Origin: a virus
Direction: 5' to 3' (one strand)
IMG/VR virus record: IMGVR_UViG_3300044940_000039
Span: 1 to 26,151 of that record
Length of the DNA stretch: 26,151 bases
Positions 13,826 through 21,883 of the stretch are shown piece after piece (the first letter of the stretch is position 1; each line of letters opens with the position of its first letter). Under the pieces are notes generated by a model. That model had not been told where the DNA came from. It made no database searches and saw nothing but the letters and a program-made list of their open reading frames with translations. The position numbers were made by a program, and so were the translations under genes.

Positions 13826-14373
13826 GTCGGCACCTGCACCCGCAAGGGCGAGAGCAGCGACCACACGGCATATGGCGGCTCTCTCATCGTCGCCGGCGAT
13901 GCTGCCTCCCGCACCGCATACCACTGGGCGACCAGCATCATGATCGCCAACTTGATCGCGTACGGAACAGACTGGGCATTCGGCCAGCCCGTCTCCATGG
14001 TCAGCGCAACACCATCCATGTCGTCCGGCAGGCCGGAAAGGCTCACGGAGCCGTCCGATTGCAGATCTGCGGTTGCGCCCGGCACGACGGTCCACGCGCC
14101 CGCCACGTTCCGTTGCACCTGCAAATTGCGTGCATCCGGGAAGATCGGCTCGACGCTGGACTCGCCAACGAACAGCGGAATCGCCCACGTCTGCGCCACG
14201 ATCCCGCGCCCGAGATAGCCGTCGTAGCCGTCCAGATAGCTCGTCGCCGCCAGCATATAGCTGCTGATCAGCGCGCCATCGTCGGTCCCGTCCACGCGCA
14301 GATGCAGCTTGACCATGTCCAGGTCGACTGGCAGCTCTGCCGGTTCGACGATCCTGAACGGGCGCCCGGGCAT
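13822..14373 (-). CDS. Head-tail connector protein (gp6-like)
   Basis: The 183-residue protein resembles the phage gp6-like/phiE125 gp8 head-tail connector family. The N-terminal part contains VDLDMVKLHLRVDGTDDGALISSYMLAATSYLDGY, the conserved opening helix pair; a beta-rich insert follows (LQVQRNVAGAWTVVPG) and the C-terminal helices include IKLAIMMLVAQWYAVRE. Twelve or so copies form a ring on the portal. It begins three bases after the small 59-aa gene and overlaps the 21-aa microgene or leads directly to head closure. Confidence 0.94.
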   Translation of the reverse strand: MPGRPFRIVEPAELPVDLDMVKLHLRVDGTDDGALISSYMLAATSYLDGYDGYLGRGIVAQTWAIPLFVGESSVEPIFPDARNLQVQRNVAGAWTVVPGATADLQSDGSVSLSGLPDDMDGVALTMETGWPNAQSVPYAIKLAIMMLVAQWYAVREAASPATMREPPYAVWSLLSPLRVQVPT

Positions 14374-14376
14374 GGA

Positions 14377-14556
14377 TTACTCGCTCTTGTTCTCTGGCGC
14401 GCCCTTGAGCGCCTTTTTCGTCGGCGCGTCCTCGACGCATCCCATCTCGCGGCCGATCCGCTCCGCCTCGCCCGTCACGTCATCGCCGACCGCAAAGCTG
14501 CTAGGATACACGTCGCCGGGGAGGCATGCCTTGAAAGCCCTGGTCACCTTGGCCAT
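14377..14556 (-). CDS. Small conserved phage protein after the capsid gene, 59 aa
   Basis: The frame starts at ATG 14556 behind a good ribosome site (AGGAG, seven bases) and ends at TAA 14377-14379. The 59 residues are MAKVTRAFKACLPGDVYPSS followed by FAVGDDVTGEAERIGREMGC and a Lys/Glu-rich tail. Short proteins of this design (an RAFKA..PG..YP pattern, then GD, then a small helix ending GC) are often found between capsid and connector genes in HK97-like phages. The role is unknown; a small head or connector accessory is plausible. Confidence 0.8.
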   Translation of the reverse strand: MAKVTRAFKACLPGDVYPSSFAVGDDVTGEAERIGREMGCVEDAPTKKALKGAPENKSE

Positions 14557-14611
14557 CGCTCGTCTCCTGTAATGATGGCGAGGGCGCGTCAGCGCCCCCG
14601 CCGCGCCGCCA

Positions 14612-15886
14612 TCAGGTCGTCGACATCTTCAGCAGCTTGACCGCGTCGTCATTGGTGACGACGCCGCCGACCAGCCGGCGGATGTGCCAACGCACGTAGC
14701 CGGGCCGGGTCACCTCGTCGCGCGTGATCCGCAGGCCAGCGCGCTCCGCGAAGGTGTAGGCCCGTGCGAAGTCGCCGAAGGCGATCGGCAGGCTGCCAGC
14801 CGCAACATCCGGCCATGCCTCCGCGATCCGAACCTCGTAGCCCAGCAGCTGCGACGGCTGGCCGGCAATCAGGCTGTCGATCCACAGCGGGCGGCCGTTG
14901 CTGTCCCTGAGGGCACGCACCTGTGCCGCGGTCATGCTGTTCATGACCCACACCGCGCCGGGCCGGTAAGGCGCGCGCAGCGTGTAAACCAGCCTGACCA
15001 GGTCGCCGTGCGGGTCCGCCGAGAAGGCGCCAGCTACCCCGGTCGCCACGTATTGCAGCGTCTGGTCAGCCCGCGAGCCGTCCGCCGTGGGCACCGGAGC
15101 CGTGGTCAGCAGGCCCTGCGGCTGGTCGGTCCCGGTGCCGGCCACGATCGCCGTGTCGATCCCGGTCCCGAACGCCGTCACCGCGCTGTTGATCAGCCAC
15201 GACTCGACGTCGAAGAGGATGTCGAGAAGCGCCCGATCGCTGGCCTCTGGGTAAGCGTAGATCTCGCCCCATGCCGGCCTGGCCTCGTAGAGGCTGGGCG
15301 TGGCCGTGATCGTCCGGGCGGCGGTCTCACCGATCCAACCGTAGGCCATGCCGCGCTTGTCGACCAGCTCGCGGTAGTCGGTCGTGCCGACCTGCACGGT
15401 CTTGACCAGCGAGCGCAGCACGGCGGCATTCGCCAGCTTACGATTGATGTCGCGCGACACCTCTTCAGGCACAGCAACGCCACCGGCAGAAGGCGTGCCG
15501 GTCTCCACCGCCTTGCGCTCGATCTCGGCCAGCGCCTGCCTGGCCTCGACGCTCGGACGGCCGTCGTCCGCGTGGCTCCGAAGCCAGGCCACGAAGGCCT
15601 TGCGGTGCTCGGTCGCCAGATTGCCGGCGTCACCGGTCGTGGCAACGCCACGGCCCGCCTTCCGCGCGGCTTCCTCGGCCAGCTGCCTGGCCTCGGCCAG
15701 CTCGGCACGCAGCTTTTCCTCGGCCGCAGCACGCTCGGAGATCACCCGCGCAAGCTCGTCCCGGATTTTCTTGACCTCGTCCGAGCGGACGACGTCCTTT
15801 GCGACCTCATCGACGCGGGCGCGCAGCTCTTCCGTGAGCCTTGCATCCTGCTCGATGAGCGTCTTGATTTCAGCCATGTCGGTCAT
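14612..15886 (-). CDS. Major capsid protein, HK97 family
   Basis: The 424-residue protein forms the icosahedral shell. Residues 1-75 are a charged coiled coil (the delta or scaffold domain), followed by a linker to about residue 130, which the prohead protease would remove. The HK97-fold part includes VPEEVSRDINRKLANAAVLRSLV, an E-loop region around GWIGETAARTITATPSLYEA and a C-terminal axial domain (VWVMNSMTAAQVRALRDSNGRPLW, AFGDFARAYTFAERAGLRI). The E-loop shows no lysine where HK97 carries its cross-linking Lys, so covalent chainmail is unlikely. ATG 15886 overlaps the protease stop as ATGA; MAEIK three residues later is an alternative start. Confidence 0.98.
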   Translation of the reverse strand: MTDMAEIKTLIEQDARLTEELRARVDEVAKDVVRSDEVKKIRDELARVISERAAAEEKLRAELAEARQLAEEAARKAGRGVATTGDAGNLATEHRKAFVAWLRSHADDGRPSVEARQALAEIERKAVETGTPSAGGVAVPEEVSRDINRKLANAAVLRSLVKTVQVGTTDYRELVDKRGMAYGWIGETAARTITATPSLYEARPAWGEIYAYPEASDRALLDILFDVESWLINSAVTAFGTGIDTAIVAGTGTDQPQGLLTTAPVPTADGSRADQTLQYVATGVAGAFSADPHGDLVRLVYTLRAPYRPGAVWVMNSMTAAQVRALRDSNGRPLWIDSLIAGQPSQLLGYEVRIAEAWPDVAAGSLPIAFGDFARAYTFAERAGLRITRDEVTRPGYVRWHIRRLVGGVVTNDDAVKLLKMSTT

Positions 15887-16524
15887 TTCGACACCTCGAT
15901 CATCGACTTTTTCACTTCGGCCAGACGCTTCAACGCTTCGGCCAGCTCATCAAGGTCCGCGCCCGACTCACTCAGAGCGACGACACCCTTCCAGCCGTGG
16001 CGCATCAGCGCCCCGACCACACGACGCGACAGCCGCGACTCTCTCAGCAGCAATCGCTCGAATTCCCTTTCCGTCATCTCGGCGGCCTTGACCGCGTCGA
16101 TCGTGGCATGCGCATTGGCGGGGAAGGTCACGATCGACACCTCCCAAAGGTCGATGGCCTTGAGGATGCGCCGTCCCTGCCCGTCAGGCTCCGATTGCAC
16201 CGGGCGATAGCCGATGGACAGCCCGTCTATCGCCCCGGCTTGCAGCAGCGCGTAGACCTCTGCGCCCTGCGACGTTTTCAGCGCCAGCCGGCCCTTGACA
16301 TAGAGCCCGCGATCATCCTCGCGCACCTCTTCCCACACCCCGATCGGCCGCTCCGGGTCGTGCTGCCACAGCATCTTGGGCCGCCGCCTCTCGATCGACG
16401 CCTTGAACGCGCCGGGCGCGACGATGTCCCTCACGGAGTCCTCAATCCCGAACACCGAGCCGTAGCCCTCGACGATGCCTTCGGGCGACGCCTTCGCGTC
16501 GAACTTGAAATCAAGAGTCTCCAT
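15883..16524 (-). CDS. Prohead protease, HK97 family (U35)
   Basis: The 213-residue serine protease cleaves the capsid scaffold domain during maturation. Recognisable features are the opening GIVEGYGSVFGIEDSVRDIVAPGAF, catalytic His55 in LWQHDPERPIG, and catalytic Ser103 in IDGLSIGYRP, followed by LWEVSIVTFPANAHATI. The C-terminal 60 residues are helical and charged, possibly a self-cleaved tail. The gene overlaps the portal gene by 14 bases and the capsid gene by four, the normal head-module arrangement. Confidence 0.97.
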   Translation of the reverse strand: METLDFKFDAKASPEGIVEGYGSVFGIEDSVRDIVAPGAFKASIERRRPKMLWQHDPERPIGVWEEVREDDRGLYVKGRLALKTSQGAEVYALLQAGAIDGLSIGYRPVQSEPDGQGRRILKAIDLWEVSIVTFPANAHATIDAVKAAEMTEREFERLLLRESRLSRRVVGALMRHGWKGVVALSESGADLDELAEALKRLAEVKKSMIEVSK

Positions 16525-17746
16525 CGTCGTCTCCTGTCTGGCCCTCGGACGCGGACCTGCCAGCGGGCGGGTTGGTCAGCAGCGGGCTCATGGGGTCGTC
16601 GCTCAGCCCGTCCGTCGGCAGATCCTCGAGCGCCGCCACCTGGCGCGGCGACAGCGCTCCCATCGTGCGCAGCTTCATCATGAATTCCGCCCGCTCGCCG
16701 GGAGACCCACGCAACAGCCCCTTGAGCTCCACGTCCGAGTAATAGCCCTGCTGGATCAGTCTCGGGCCCAAAACGTCCATGTCAAACGCGCCGCACAGCC
16801 GCCGCGCCCACGGCTGGATCGTGTCGGTCACGTGCGCGATATTCCATTGGTAGGCAGACGCATAGGTCTGCCCGCCCATCTCGTGCATCAGCCGCGCCGG
16901 TTGCACCCGGAACACCCGCGCCACGTCCTCGATCACCCGCTTGCGCGCGTCGTCGATCTCGATCTCCTCCGGCGTCAGCGACAGCCGCACCAACTCGGCC
17001 TTGCCCACGTCGACAGGGACCAGCCCGCCCTCGCCGCCCGGCCCGAAACGCTTCGCGATCCGCTCTATGAACGTCCGCGCCGCGTCCTGCGACGAAAACG
17101 CCTCGGTCACCAGCAGCCCCGAAGGTCGGCCCGCGCGCTCGGCCAGCGTCGACAGCATCCGGTCCAGACCACGCGCCACACGCACCGCAGCGCCAACAGC
17201 CCCGAGCGGCGATGCGCCCATCATCGGCCCGCGCAGAACCAGCAATTCCGACCGGTCAACAGGTCGGAAATCGTCGGTGTCGCTCGTCCTGATCCGCCAG
17301 CGCCAGCCAACGCCAGATTCATATTCTCGCATCCACTGCGACCTGCGCAGCGGCACTATCTCGAGCACGCGGTCGCGCAGCCTGTTGAGCCACGCAACGC
17401 CCGCCCCGTGCAACGCCGCATCGCCGATGACGACCTCGATCCACTCCTGCGCGGTAATGCGGTCCTGGTCGCCGTCCGGCATCCGCCCGGCGCGCGACAG
17501 CAGCAGATGTTCGGGCCGGTCAGCGGCCGTCACGTCGCCGTCCGGCGTTTTCCGCCGCAAACGCGCGGGCAATTTGGCCACGTCCTCCGCGATCACCCGC
17601 TGCGCCGCAAATACCGCTGCGACGCTGATCGCCTCTGCCGCAGTCACGCCGCCGCCGGACTGGCCGTCGAGCCGCTCGAGGACGGCATCGAGGCTGTTAC
17701 CGTGGGCCGCCTTGCGCTCGCGGAATGGCCAGAATCCGAATCTCAC
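16511..17746 (-). CDS. Portal protein, HK97 family
   Basis: The 411-residue protein makes the dodecameric ring through which DNA enters and leaves the head. Typical family segments are ISVAAVFAAQRVIAEDVAKLPARL near the start, LLLSRAGRMPDGD, WIEVVIGDAALHGAGVAWLNR, LLVLRGPMMGASPLGAV, RPSGLLVTEAF and VFRVQPARLMHE ... YASAYQWNIAHVTDTIQPW. The C-terminal tail (PAGRSASEGQTGDDDGDS) is acidic and disordered. It overlaps the terminase gene by four bases and the protease by 14 bases. Confidence 0.98.
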   Translation of the reverse strand: MRFGFWPFRERKAAHGNSLDAVLERLDGQSGGGVTAAEAISVAAVFAAQRVIAEDVAKLPARLRRKTPDGDVTAADRPEHLLLSRAGRMPDGDQDRITAQEWIEVVIGDAALHGAGVAWLNRLRDRVLEIVPLRRSQWMREYESGVGWRWRIRTSDTDDFRPVDRSELLVLRGPMMGASPLGAVGAAVRVARGLDRMLSTLAERAGRPSGLLVTEAFSSQDAARTFIERIAKRFGPGGEGGLVPVDVGKAELVRLSLTPEEIEIDDARKRVIEDVARVFRVQPARLMHEMGGQTYASAYQWNIAHVTDTIQPWARRLCGAFDMDVLGPRLIQQGYYSDVELKGLLRGSPGERAEFMMKLRTMGALSPRQVAALEDLPTDGLSDDPMSPLLTNPPAGRSASEGQTGDDDGDS

Positions 17747-19431
17747 AGGGCTACCTCATCGAGATCCAGCAACTGCGGCCGTTCCACGGCCGAGCGGCGC
17801 GACAGGAACCACCCAAGCCCCATTATCAGCGCCACAGCCCCGTCGATCTTGTTCGCCGGCAGCTCCTTGCGCGGGTAGACGTTGTCCTTGGCGTCGTAGT
17901 GGCCCACGACGTTGCCAATCATCCAGTTCATCACCGCATTGCCCGGATGGTGGATGCGGCCCTCGCGGATCAGCGCGTCGAGGGTCTTCGTGGCCTCGCT
18001 CATATTGGCAACCGTCTGCCGGTATTCGGTCGCCGGGAAATTGTCGCGCTGCAGGCGGCTGATCATGTGCTGCGCCTGCCACGGGTCAGCGACCACCGCC
18101 AGGATGTTCCGGCCGGGTGCCTCCAGCCTGATCTCGTCCTCGATGTAGCCAAAATCGATCGTCTCGCCCTCGGTCGCGATCAGGTCGCCGCGCATCTCCC
18201 AGCCGCGATAGAGCGGGTGTCGATCCTCTTCAATCGCCGCGCGCGGCACGTAGAATCTCGGAAACACGAAGAAATGCTCGCACCCGTCGAACTCGCGCCG
18301 GTAGATGTTGACCTTGGCGGCGATGTCGACCTTGGACGCAAGATCCAGCGCAATCACGCTCTCGCAATCGGCAAATTCCGCCTCATCCAGCGCGACGTTC
18401 TCGCACCCGCGCCATGCCTCGGTGTCGAACAGCGCCGAGTAGGCGTCCACCCAGACGTTGAGATGCTTCGTCAGGTAGTTCGCCCGCGCAGTCGCGACCT
18501 GCCTCGCCTTGGACGCCGTCTGCAGCACCACAGTCGGGTCCACGGAAACGCCCCAGTTCGGGTTCGCCTTCCGCAGCGTAGCCTTTTCGAACGGGTCGTC
18601 GCCCTCGTCGATGGTGTAGATGATCCCGAATGTGGCCCCGGCGGCGGCATCCGTCGCCGTGCCGTCCAGCACCTTGAGGACGTAATCGCGCACCTCGTAG
18701 CAGATGCCATGCTTGTTGCTGCCGGCGGTCGTGATCATCCACAGCAGCGACTGCGGCCGCTTGCCGATGCCGGTCTCGAGGACGTCGTAGACGTCGCGCG
18801 TCTTGTGCGCGTGCAGCTCGTCCACGATCGCCAGGTGGATATTCAACCCGTCCAACGTGTGGCTCTCAGACGACAACGCCTTGAATGTGCTGGCGGTCTT
18901 CAGCTGCGTGATCGCCTGCGCGGTCACGTCGACACCAGCCGCCGCCCGGAACCGCGGCATCTTCCGGGCCATCGCCTGCGCATCGCGGAACACGATCCGC
19001 GCCTGGTCGCGGGTCGTCGCCGCCGAATACACCTCCGCGCCAGCCTCGCGGTCCAGCGCCAGCATGTAAAGCCCGATCGGTGCGGACAGCGAGCTCTTGC
19101 CGTTCCCGCGCGGCACCTCGATGTATACTCGCCGGAACCGACGATGCCCATCCTCGTCCACCCAGCCGAACACGGTCGTCAGAACGAACACCTGCCAATC
19201 CGACAGCCGGATCAGCTCGCCGCGAGACGCCAGAGGTCCCTTGATGTGCGGGCACAGCTCGACAAACTCGCACACTCGCGACGCCCGCTGCTCGTCGAAA
19301 TGATAGCCGCTGGGCGGCGACGCGAGATCGTCCAGCTGCCGCTGGCAAGCCTGCCGCACGTATTTGCACGCAGGGATCGCCCCGGACACGACGCCCCTGA
19401 CATATTTCTGCGCGCGAGCGACGTAACTCAT
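17743..19431 (-). CDS. terL: Terminase large subunit
   Basis: The 562-residue DNA-packaging motor has an N-terminal ATPase and a C-terminal nuclease domain. Walker A is at about residues 106-113 (VPRGNGKS), Walker B at 199-205 (LAIVDE within IHLAIVDELHAH), and a coupling-type motif follows (LLWMITTAG). The nuclease domain contains the acidic strand VIALDLASKVDIAA and near the end NKIDGAVALIMGLGWF. These match the family paired with P27 small terminases (e.g. phages with HK97-type heads). It overlaps TerS and portal by ATGA-type junctions. Confidence 0.98.
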   Translation of the reverse strand: MSYVARAQKYVRGVVSGAIPACKYVRQACQRQLDDLASPPSGYHFDEQRASRVCEFVELCPHIKGPLASRGELIRLSDWQVFVLTTVFGWVDEDGHRRFRRVYIEVPRGNGKSSLSAPIGLYMLALDREAGAEVYSAATTRDQARIVFRDAQAMARKMPRFRAAAGVDVTAQAITQLKTASTFKALSSESHTLDGLNIHLAIVDELHAHKTRDVYDVLETGIGKRPQSLLWMITTAGSNKHGICYEVRDYVLKVLDGTATDAAAGATFGIIYTIDEGDDPFEKATLRKANPNWGVSVDPTVVLQTASKARQVATARANYLTKHLNVWVDAYSALFDTEAWRGCENVALDEAEFADCESVIALDLASKVDIAAKVNIYRREFDGCEHFFVFPRFYVPRAAIEEDRHPLYRGWEMRGDLIATEGETIDFGYIEDEIRLEAPGRNILAVVADPWQAQHMISRLQRDNFPATEYRQTVANMSEATKTLDALIREGRIHHPGNAVMNWMIGNVVGHYDAKDNVYPRKELPANKIDGAVALIMGLGWFLSRRSAVERPQLLDLDEVAL

Positions 19432-19916
19432 GCCCGCATCAGCCGCGTGAACGGGTCCTCATCTTCCTTCCGGTCCAGCGCGACGATGCGAGAGCGGGCG
19501 CTCGGGGTCAGACCGAATTCCGCCGCGTATCTCACCATGTCAGACATCGCCTTGTTCGCGGCCCCCACGAGAGGGTTCTGGATCGCGTTCCCGCTCTTCG
19601 TCTTGATCATCAGCCCATGGCTCAGCCCGTCACGCTCGGCCATCCGCGCCAGCGCCCGCTCCGCCTGAACCCAGCGCCCATAAGCCTGGCAATAGGCAGC
19701 AAGGCTGGCGCGGTCCAGGTTGCTGAGAATGCCGGCGTCAAACATCTCCTTGCACACCCGGTCCCACTCGGCCCTCGCCTCCGCGCTCAGGTGATCCGGC
19801 GCGTCCGGCATGGCGATGGCCACCTTCGGCTCGGCATCGTTGCGACGACTTGGCCGGTCCGTGCCAGAGATGACCTTGAGCTGCGTCGGCTTCGGCTTCC
19901 TGCCTCTGGTTGCCAT
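19428..19916 (-). CDS. terS: Terminase small subunit, P27 family
   Basis: The 162-residue protein recognises the packaging site and loads the large terminase. It has the diagnostic basic N-terminus MATRGRKPKPTQLKVISG, then PDAPDHLSAEARAEWDRV, ILSNLDRASLAAYCQAYGRW and NPLVGAANKAMSDMVRYAAEFGLTPSARSRI, all matching the P27/Terminase_4 pattern. The start is ATG 19916, eight bases after the ParB-like gene. It overlaps TerL by four bases. No packaging site could be located by eye. Confidence 0.97.
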   Translation of the reverse strand: MATRGRKPKPTQLKVISGTDRPSRRNDAEPKVAIAMPDAPDHLSAEARAEWDRVCKEMFDAGILSNLDRASLAAYCQAYGRWVQAERALARMAERDGLSHGLMIKTKSGNAIQNPLVGAANKAMSDMVRYAAEFGLTPSARSRIVALDRKEDEDPFTRLMRA

Positions 19917-19924
19917 TTCGAATC

Positions 19925-20368
19925 CTATGCCGCGCTACTGGAAACCTTCTCTGCGCAGCCGATGCGTTCGGCCTTGATCTCAGAGAACGTCCGTCCGTCG
20001 CCATCGAGGATCGCGTCGTCCCAAACCGCGATCTCTGTCAGCCGGTTGTCGGCGATGACGTATGCCCGCTTCTGCGCGTCGGACCAGCCCGACGCCACCA
20101 TGCACGGGACGCTCTCGATCCCGAGTTTCTGCGCGGCCATGACCCTGCAGTGCCCGGCGATGATGACGCCATCATCGTCCACAAGGACAGGCACGGTCCA
20201 CCCCCATTCCTTGATTGACGCGGCGATCTGCGAAACTTGCTGCTCGGAATGAACGCGGCTGTTCCGCGCGTAAGGGATGAGTTCCGCAACCGGACGCATC
20301 GTCACCCTGGCCGCAGGCCACCTGTTATAGTCCATTCGACCCCCAGTCAGAATTCCGGCTTTGCGCAC
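19925..20368 (-). CDS. ParB/Srx-fold domain protein without a partner domain
   Basis: The protein has the ParB N-terminal fold: LIPYARNSRVHSEQQVSQIAASIKEWGW, then PVLVDDDGVIIAGHCRVMAAQKLG with the GHxR motif, and SDAQKRAYVIADNRLTE. In many alphaproteobacterial phages this domain is fused to a DNA methyltransferase or a longer C-terminal region. Here it ends about 30 residues later (WDDAILDGDGRTF ... EKVSSSAA), eight bases before TerS. GTG 20368, which has GGGGAG six bases upstream, is my preferred start; ATG 20335 is the alternative. It overlaps the HNH gene. DNA-binding, CTP-dependent or nuclease roles are all possible. Confidence 0.85.
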   Translation of the reverse strand: MRKAGILTGGRMDYNRWPAARVTMRPVAELIPYARNSRVHSEQQVSQIAASIKEWGWTVPVLVDDDGVIIAGHCRVMAAQKLGIESVPCMVASGWSDAQKRAYVIADNRLTEIAVWDDAILDGDGRTFSEIKAERIGCAEKVSSSAA

Positions 20369-20786
20369 AAATGGCTCCCCGCGCGGTCCCCATCGGCGAG
20401 CTTCCCAGGATTTCAGCGCCCCCCGGCCGGTCAGACGGCCGAGTGATCGGGTATCCGTCCAGCCCGACAGGGCGATACGCTTCCTTGGCGCGGGCTATGG
20501 CCTCGGCGTCGTCGCCGTGCCGCACCTCGATTGCGTGGCACACGCTGTCGTGGCAGCGCTTGCAGACCGCCCACGTGTTGGCCGGGTCCAGGAACAGGTC
20601 CGGCCGCAGCCTCGCCGGACGCTTGTGGTCCACGACTGCCGCGCGATGGTCGCGCTTGCCGCTCGACAGCAGGACGCCGCACATCTGGCAGGAGTATAGA
20701 TCGCGCTTCAGGATCTGCCGCCTGTGCCATTCCCAGGCCGATGTTTTGTATCGCGCCATGCTATCCGTGATTGGCGGATTCGCCAC
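20325..20786 (-). CDS. HNH endonuclease
   Basis: The product has the HNH layout: Cys33-x2-Cys36 (CQMC), Asp53-His54 in VVDHKRPARL, Asn70 in DPANTWAVC, and Cys75-x2-Cys78-His79 (CKRCH). The paired CxxC motifs would hold a structural zinc and the DH...N...H positions the catalytic metal. I prefer GTG 20786, with GGAG five bases upstream; ATG 20759 (MARYKTSAWEW) is also possible. HNH proteins beside terminase genes assist cos cleavage in HK97-type phages. The last 14 or more codons overlap the ParB-like gene. Confidence 0.9.
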   Translation of the reverse strand: MANPPITDSMARYKTSAWEWHRRQILKRDLYSCQMCGVLLSSGKRDHRAAVVDHKRPARLRPDLFLDPANTWAVCKRCHDSVCHAIEVRHGDDAEAIARAKEAYRPVGLDGYPITRPSDRPGGAEILGSSPMGTARGAICAQSRNSDWGSNGL

Positions 20787-20961
20787 GCTGGCTCCGCCTT
20801 GCCTCGATTGCACTCGTCGCCGTTGGGCGCGGTGTCGCTCCTGGTGCTGCAGTTTCGCCCGGCCAGGCCCGGACCTCATGACCGATCAGCAGCGTTCGTT
20901 TTCAGGGGCGCGTCGCCCGATCATAGCGATCATTTACCGCGAAACAGGCAGAAATGTCACG

Positions 20962-21354
20962 TCAAATTTTCGGCGGCTTTCTCGCGTTCAGCTTCCGTTC
21001 CAGCGTGATCAGCGCGGCGACCCACCGACGCCACGCTGACTGTCGAACCATGCCGACCTCGATGCAGATCTCGCGCCAGCGCCAGCCTTCTGCGCGCATC
21101 CAGAGGATCTTCGCGTCGATCGGCTGCACGAGCCGCATCCAGCCGAGGCATTCCTCCATCCGTGAGATTTCGGCGGCTGTCGGGACAACGCGAACGTGCG
21201 CATTGTGGTATCCGTAGGCGTGCCTTGCCTCGCGCACGTATTCCGGCCACGAGCTGCCGTATCCGCGCGGGCCGCTGCCGGCTGGATTTGGGAGCCGCCG
21301 CAGGGTCAGCGCGGCTTCCTCGAGCCTGGCCTCGATTTCGTCGCGGGTGATCAT
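20962..21354 (-). CDS. DUF6362 family protein
   Basis: The 130-residue protein starts at ATG 21354, overlapping the upstream stop as ATGA. It contains LEEAALTLRRLP, GYGSSWPEYVREARHAYGY, PTAAEISRMEECLGWMRLV, DAKILWMRAEGWRWREICIEVG and SAWRRWVAALITLERKLN, the layout of the DUF6362 family found in phages and prophages of alphaproteobacteria near packaging genes. The central EICIEVGMVRQSAWRRW part looks like a helix-turn-helix, so DNA binding, perhaps as a late regulator, is plausible. No function is established here. The 175 bases downstream (20787-20961) contain no recognisable gene, only tiny ORFs. Confidence 0.87.
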   Translation of the reverse strand: MITRDEIEARLEEAALTLRRLPNPAGSGPRGYGSSWPEYVREARHAYGYHNAHVRVVPTAAEISRMEECLGWMRLVQPIDAKILWMRAEGWRWREICIEVGMVRQSAWRRWVAALITLERKLNARKPPKI

Positions 21355-21773
21355 GTGCTTCCTGCCGCGCCTCCACAGAGCCACGGAGAGCGCCGCTGAG
21401 CGGCCTTTAGCCACTCGGGCGCATCCACCCACCGAAAGCCGCCCATGTGCGGCTCTATGGCCGCCTGCGGCTTTCCTGCGACCCATGTTCTCTCCATCGC
21501 CATTCCCTGGCTGTCCTCCCAGCCGTGGAGGTGCAGATAAATCACCGCATCGGCCGCGCGCACCCATTGTCGGTTCCAGTCGGCCCAGGCTGCTGCGTTG
21601 GTCGGCAACAGGTGCCTGCCGGCGATCAGGTGCCAGTGGGCGATCGGCGACATGGGCAGCAGCCCTTGCCGCGCGAGCCAGGCGCACGCATCGCCTGCCG
21701 CTCGGGCGCGGTCCTCCATCACGGCCGGCGACTGGTGGGTATACGGGCTGCTGACGAAGACTGTCATGGTCAT
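21351..21773 (-). CDS. DUF1937 family protein (nucleoside deoxyribosyltransferase-like)
   Basis: The 140-residue product opens VFVSSPYTHQSPAVMEDRARAAGDACAWLARQG, the (A/S)SPY(T/S)H signature of DUF1937, followed by PMSPIAHWHLIA and a helix-loop with DAVIYLHLHGWEDSQGMAMERTWV. DUF1937 is related to nucleoside 2-deoxyribosyltransferases, which bind nucleotides in a Rossmann-like pocket, so a nucleotide-salvage or modified-base role is possible. The ATG overlaps the stop of the 37-aa gene as ATGA, and its stop overlaps DUF6362 likewise. A GAGG eight bases upstream may be the ribosome site. Confidence 0.9.
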   Translation of the reverse strand: MTMTVFVSSPYTHQSPAVMEDRARAAGDACAWLARQGLLPMSPIAHWHLIAGRHLLPTNAAAWADWNRQWVRAADAVIYLHLHGWEDSQGMAMERTWVAGKPQAAIEPHMGGFRWVDAPEWLKAAQRRSPWLCGGAAGST

Positions 21774-21883
21774 GGGTGGGCCTCAAAATGGGATTTCGTC
21801 GTCGAGATCAGCGGCCGTGGCCATGATGCGCGCCGCTCGGGCTGCGAGGCGTCGAGCGCCTGCCAGTCGATGGGGGTGCTCAT
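21770..21883 (-). CDS. 37-aa microgene holding an out-of-frame SSB-like tail
   Basis: ATG 21883 overlaps the stop of the winged-helix gene as ATGA, and TGA 21770-21772 overlaps the DUF1937 start as ATGA, so the 37-codon frame (beginning MSTPIDWQALDASQPERRAS) fits perfectly between its neighbours. In the -1 frame the same DNA reads [19 protein letters not shown] and stops at 21783. That ending is the acidic SSB C-terminal tip. A gene that started as MSTPIDWQALDA and finished DDEIPF would be similarly placed, with its stop merging into the GAGG ribosome site of DUF1937. A frameshift mutation, programmed frameshift or dual coding are all possible. Confidence 0.5.
   Translation of the reverse strand: MSTPIDWQALDASQPERRASWPRPLISTTKSHFEAHP
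21781..21809 (-). repeat. Near-duplicate of the SSB C-terminal coding sequence (copy 1)
   Basis: These 29 bases differ from 22963-22991 at only two positions. On the minus strand both encode DLDDEIPF followed by TGA and GG. The copy at 22963-22991 is the genuine end of ssb. This copy lies inside the 37-aa microgene, in a different frame from it. Confidence 0.85.

Noticed and set aside
14612-15886. HK97-type covalent cross-linking of the capsid
   Set aside because: The E-loop region lacks the cross-linking lysine, so chainmail formation is not supported.
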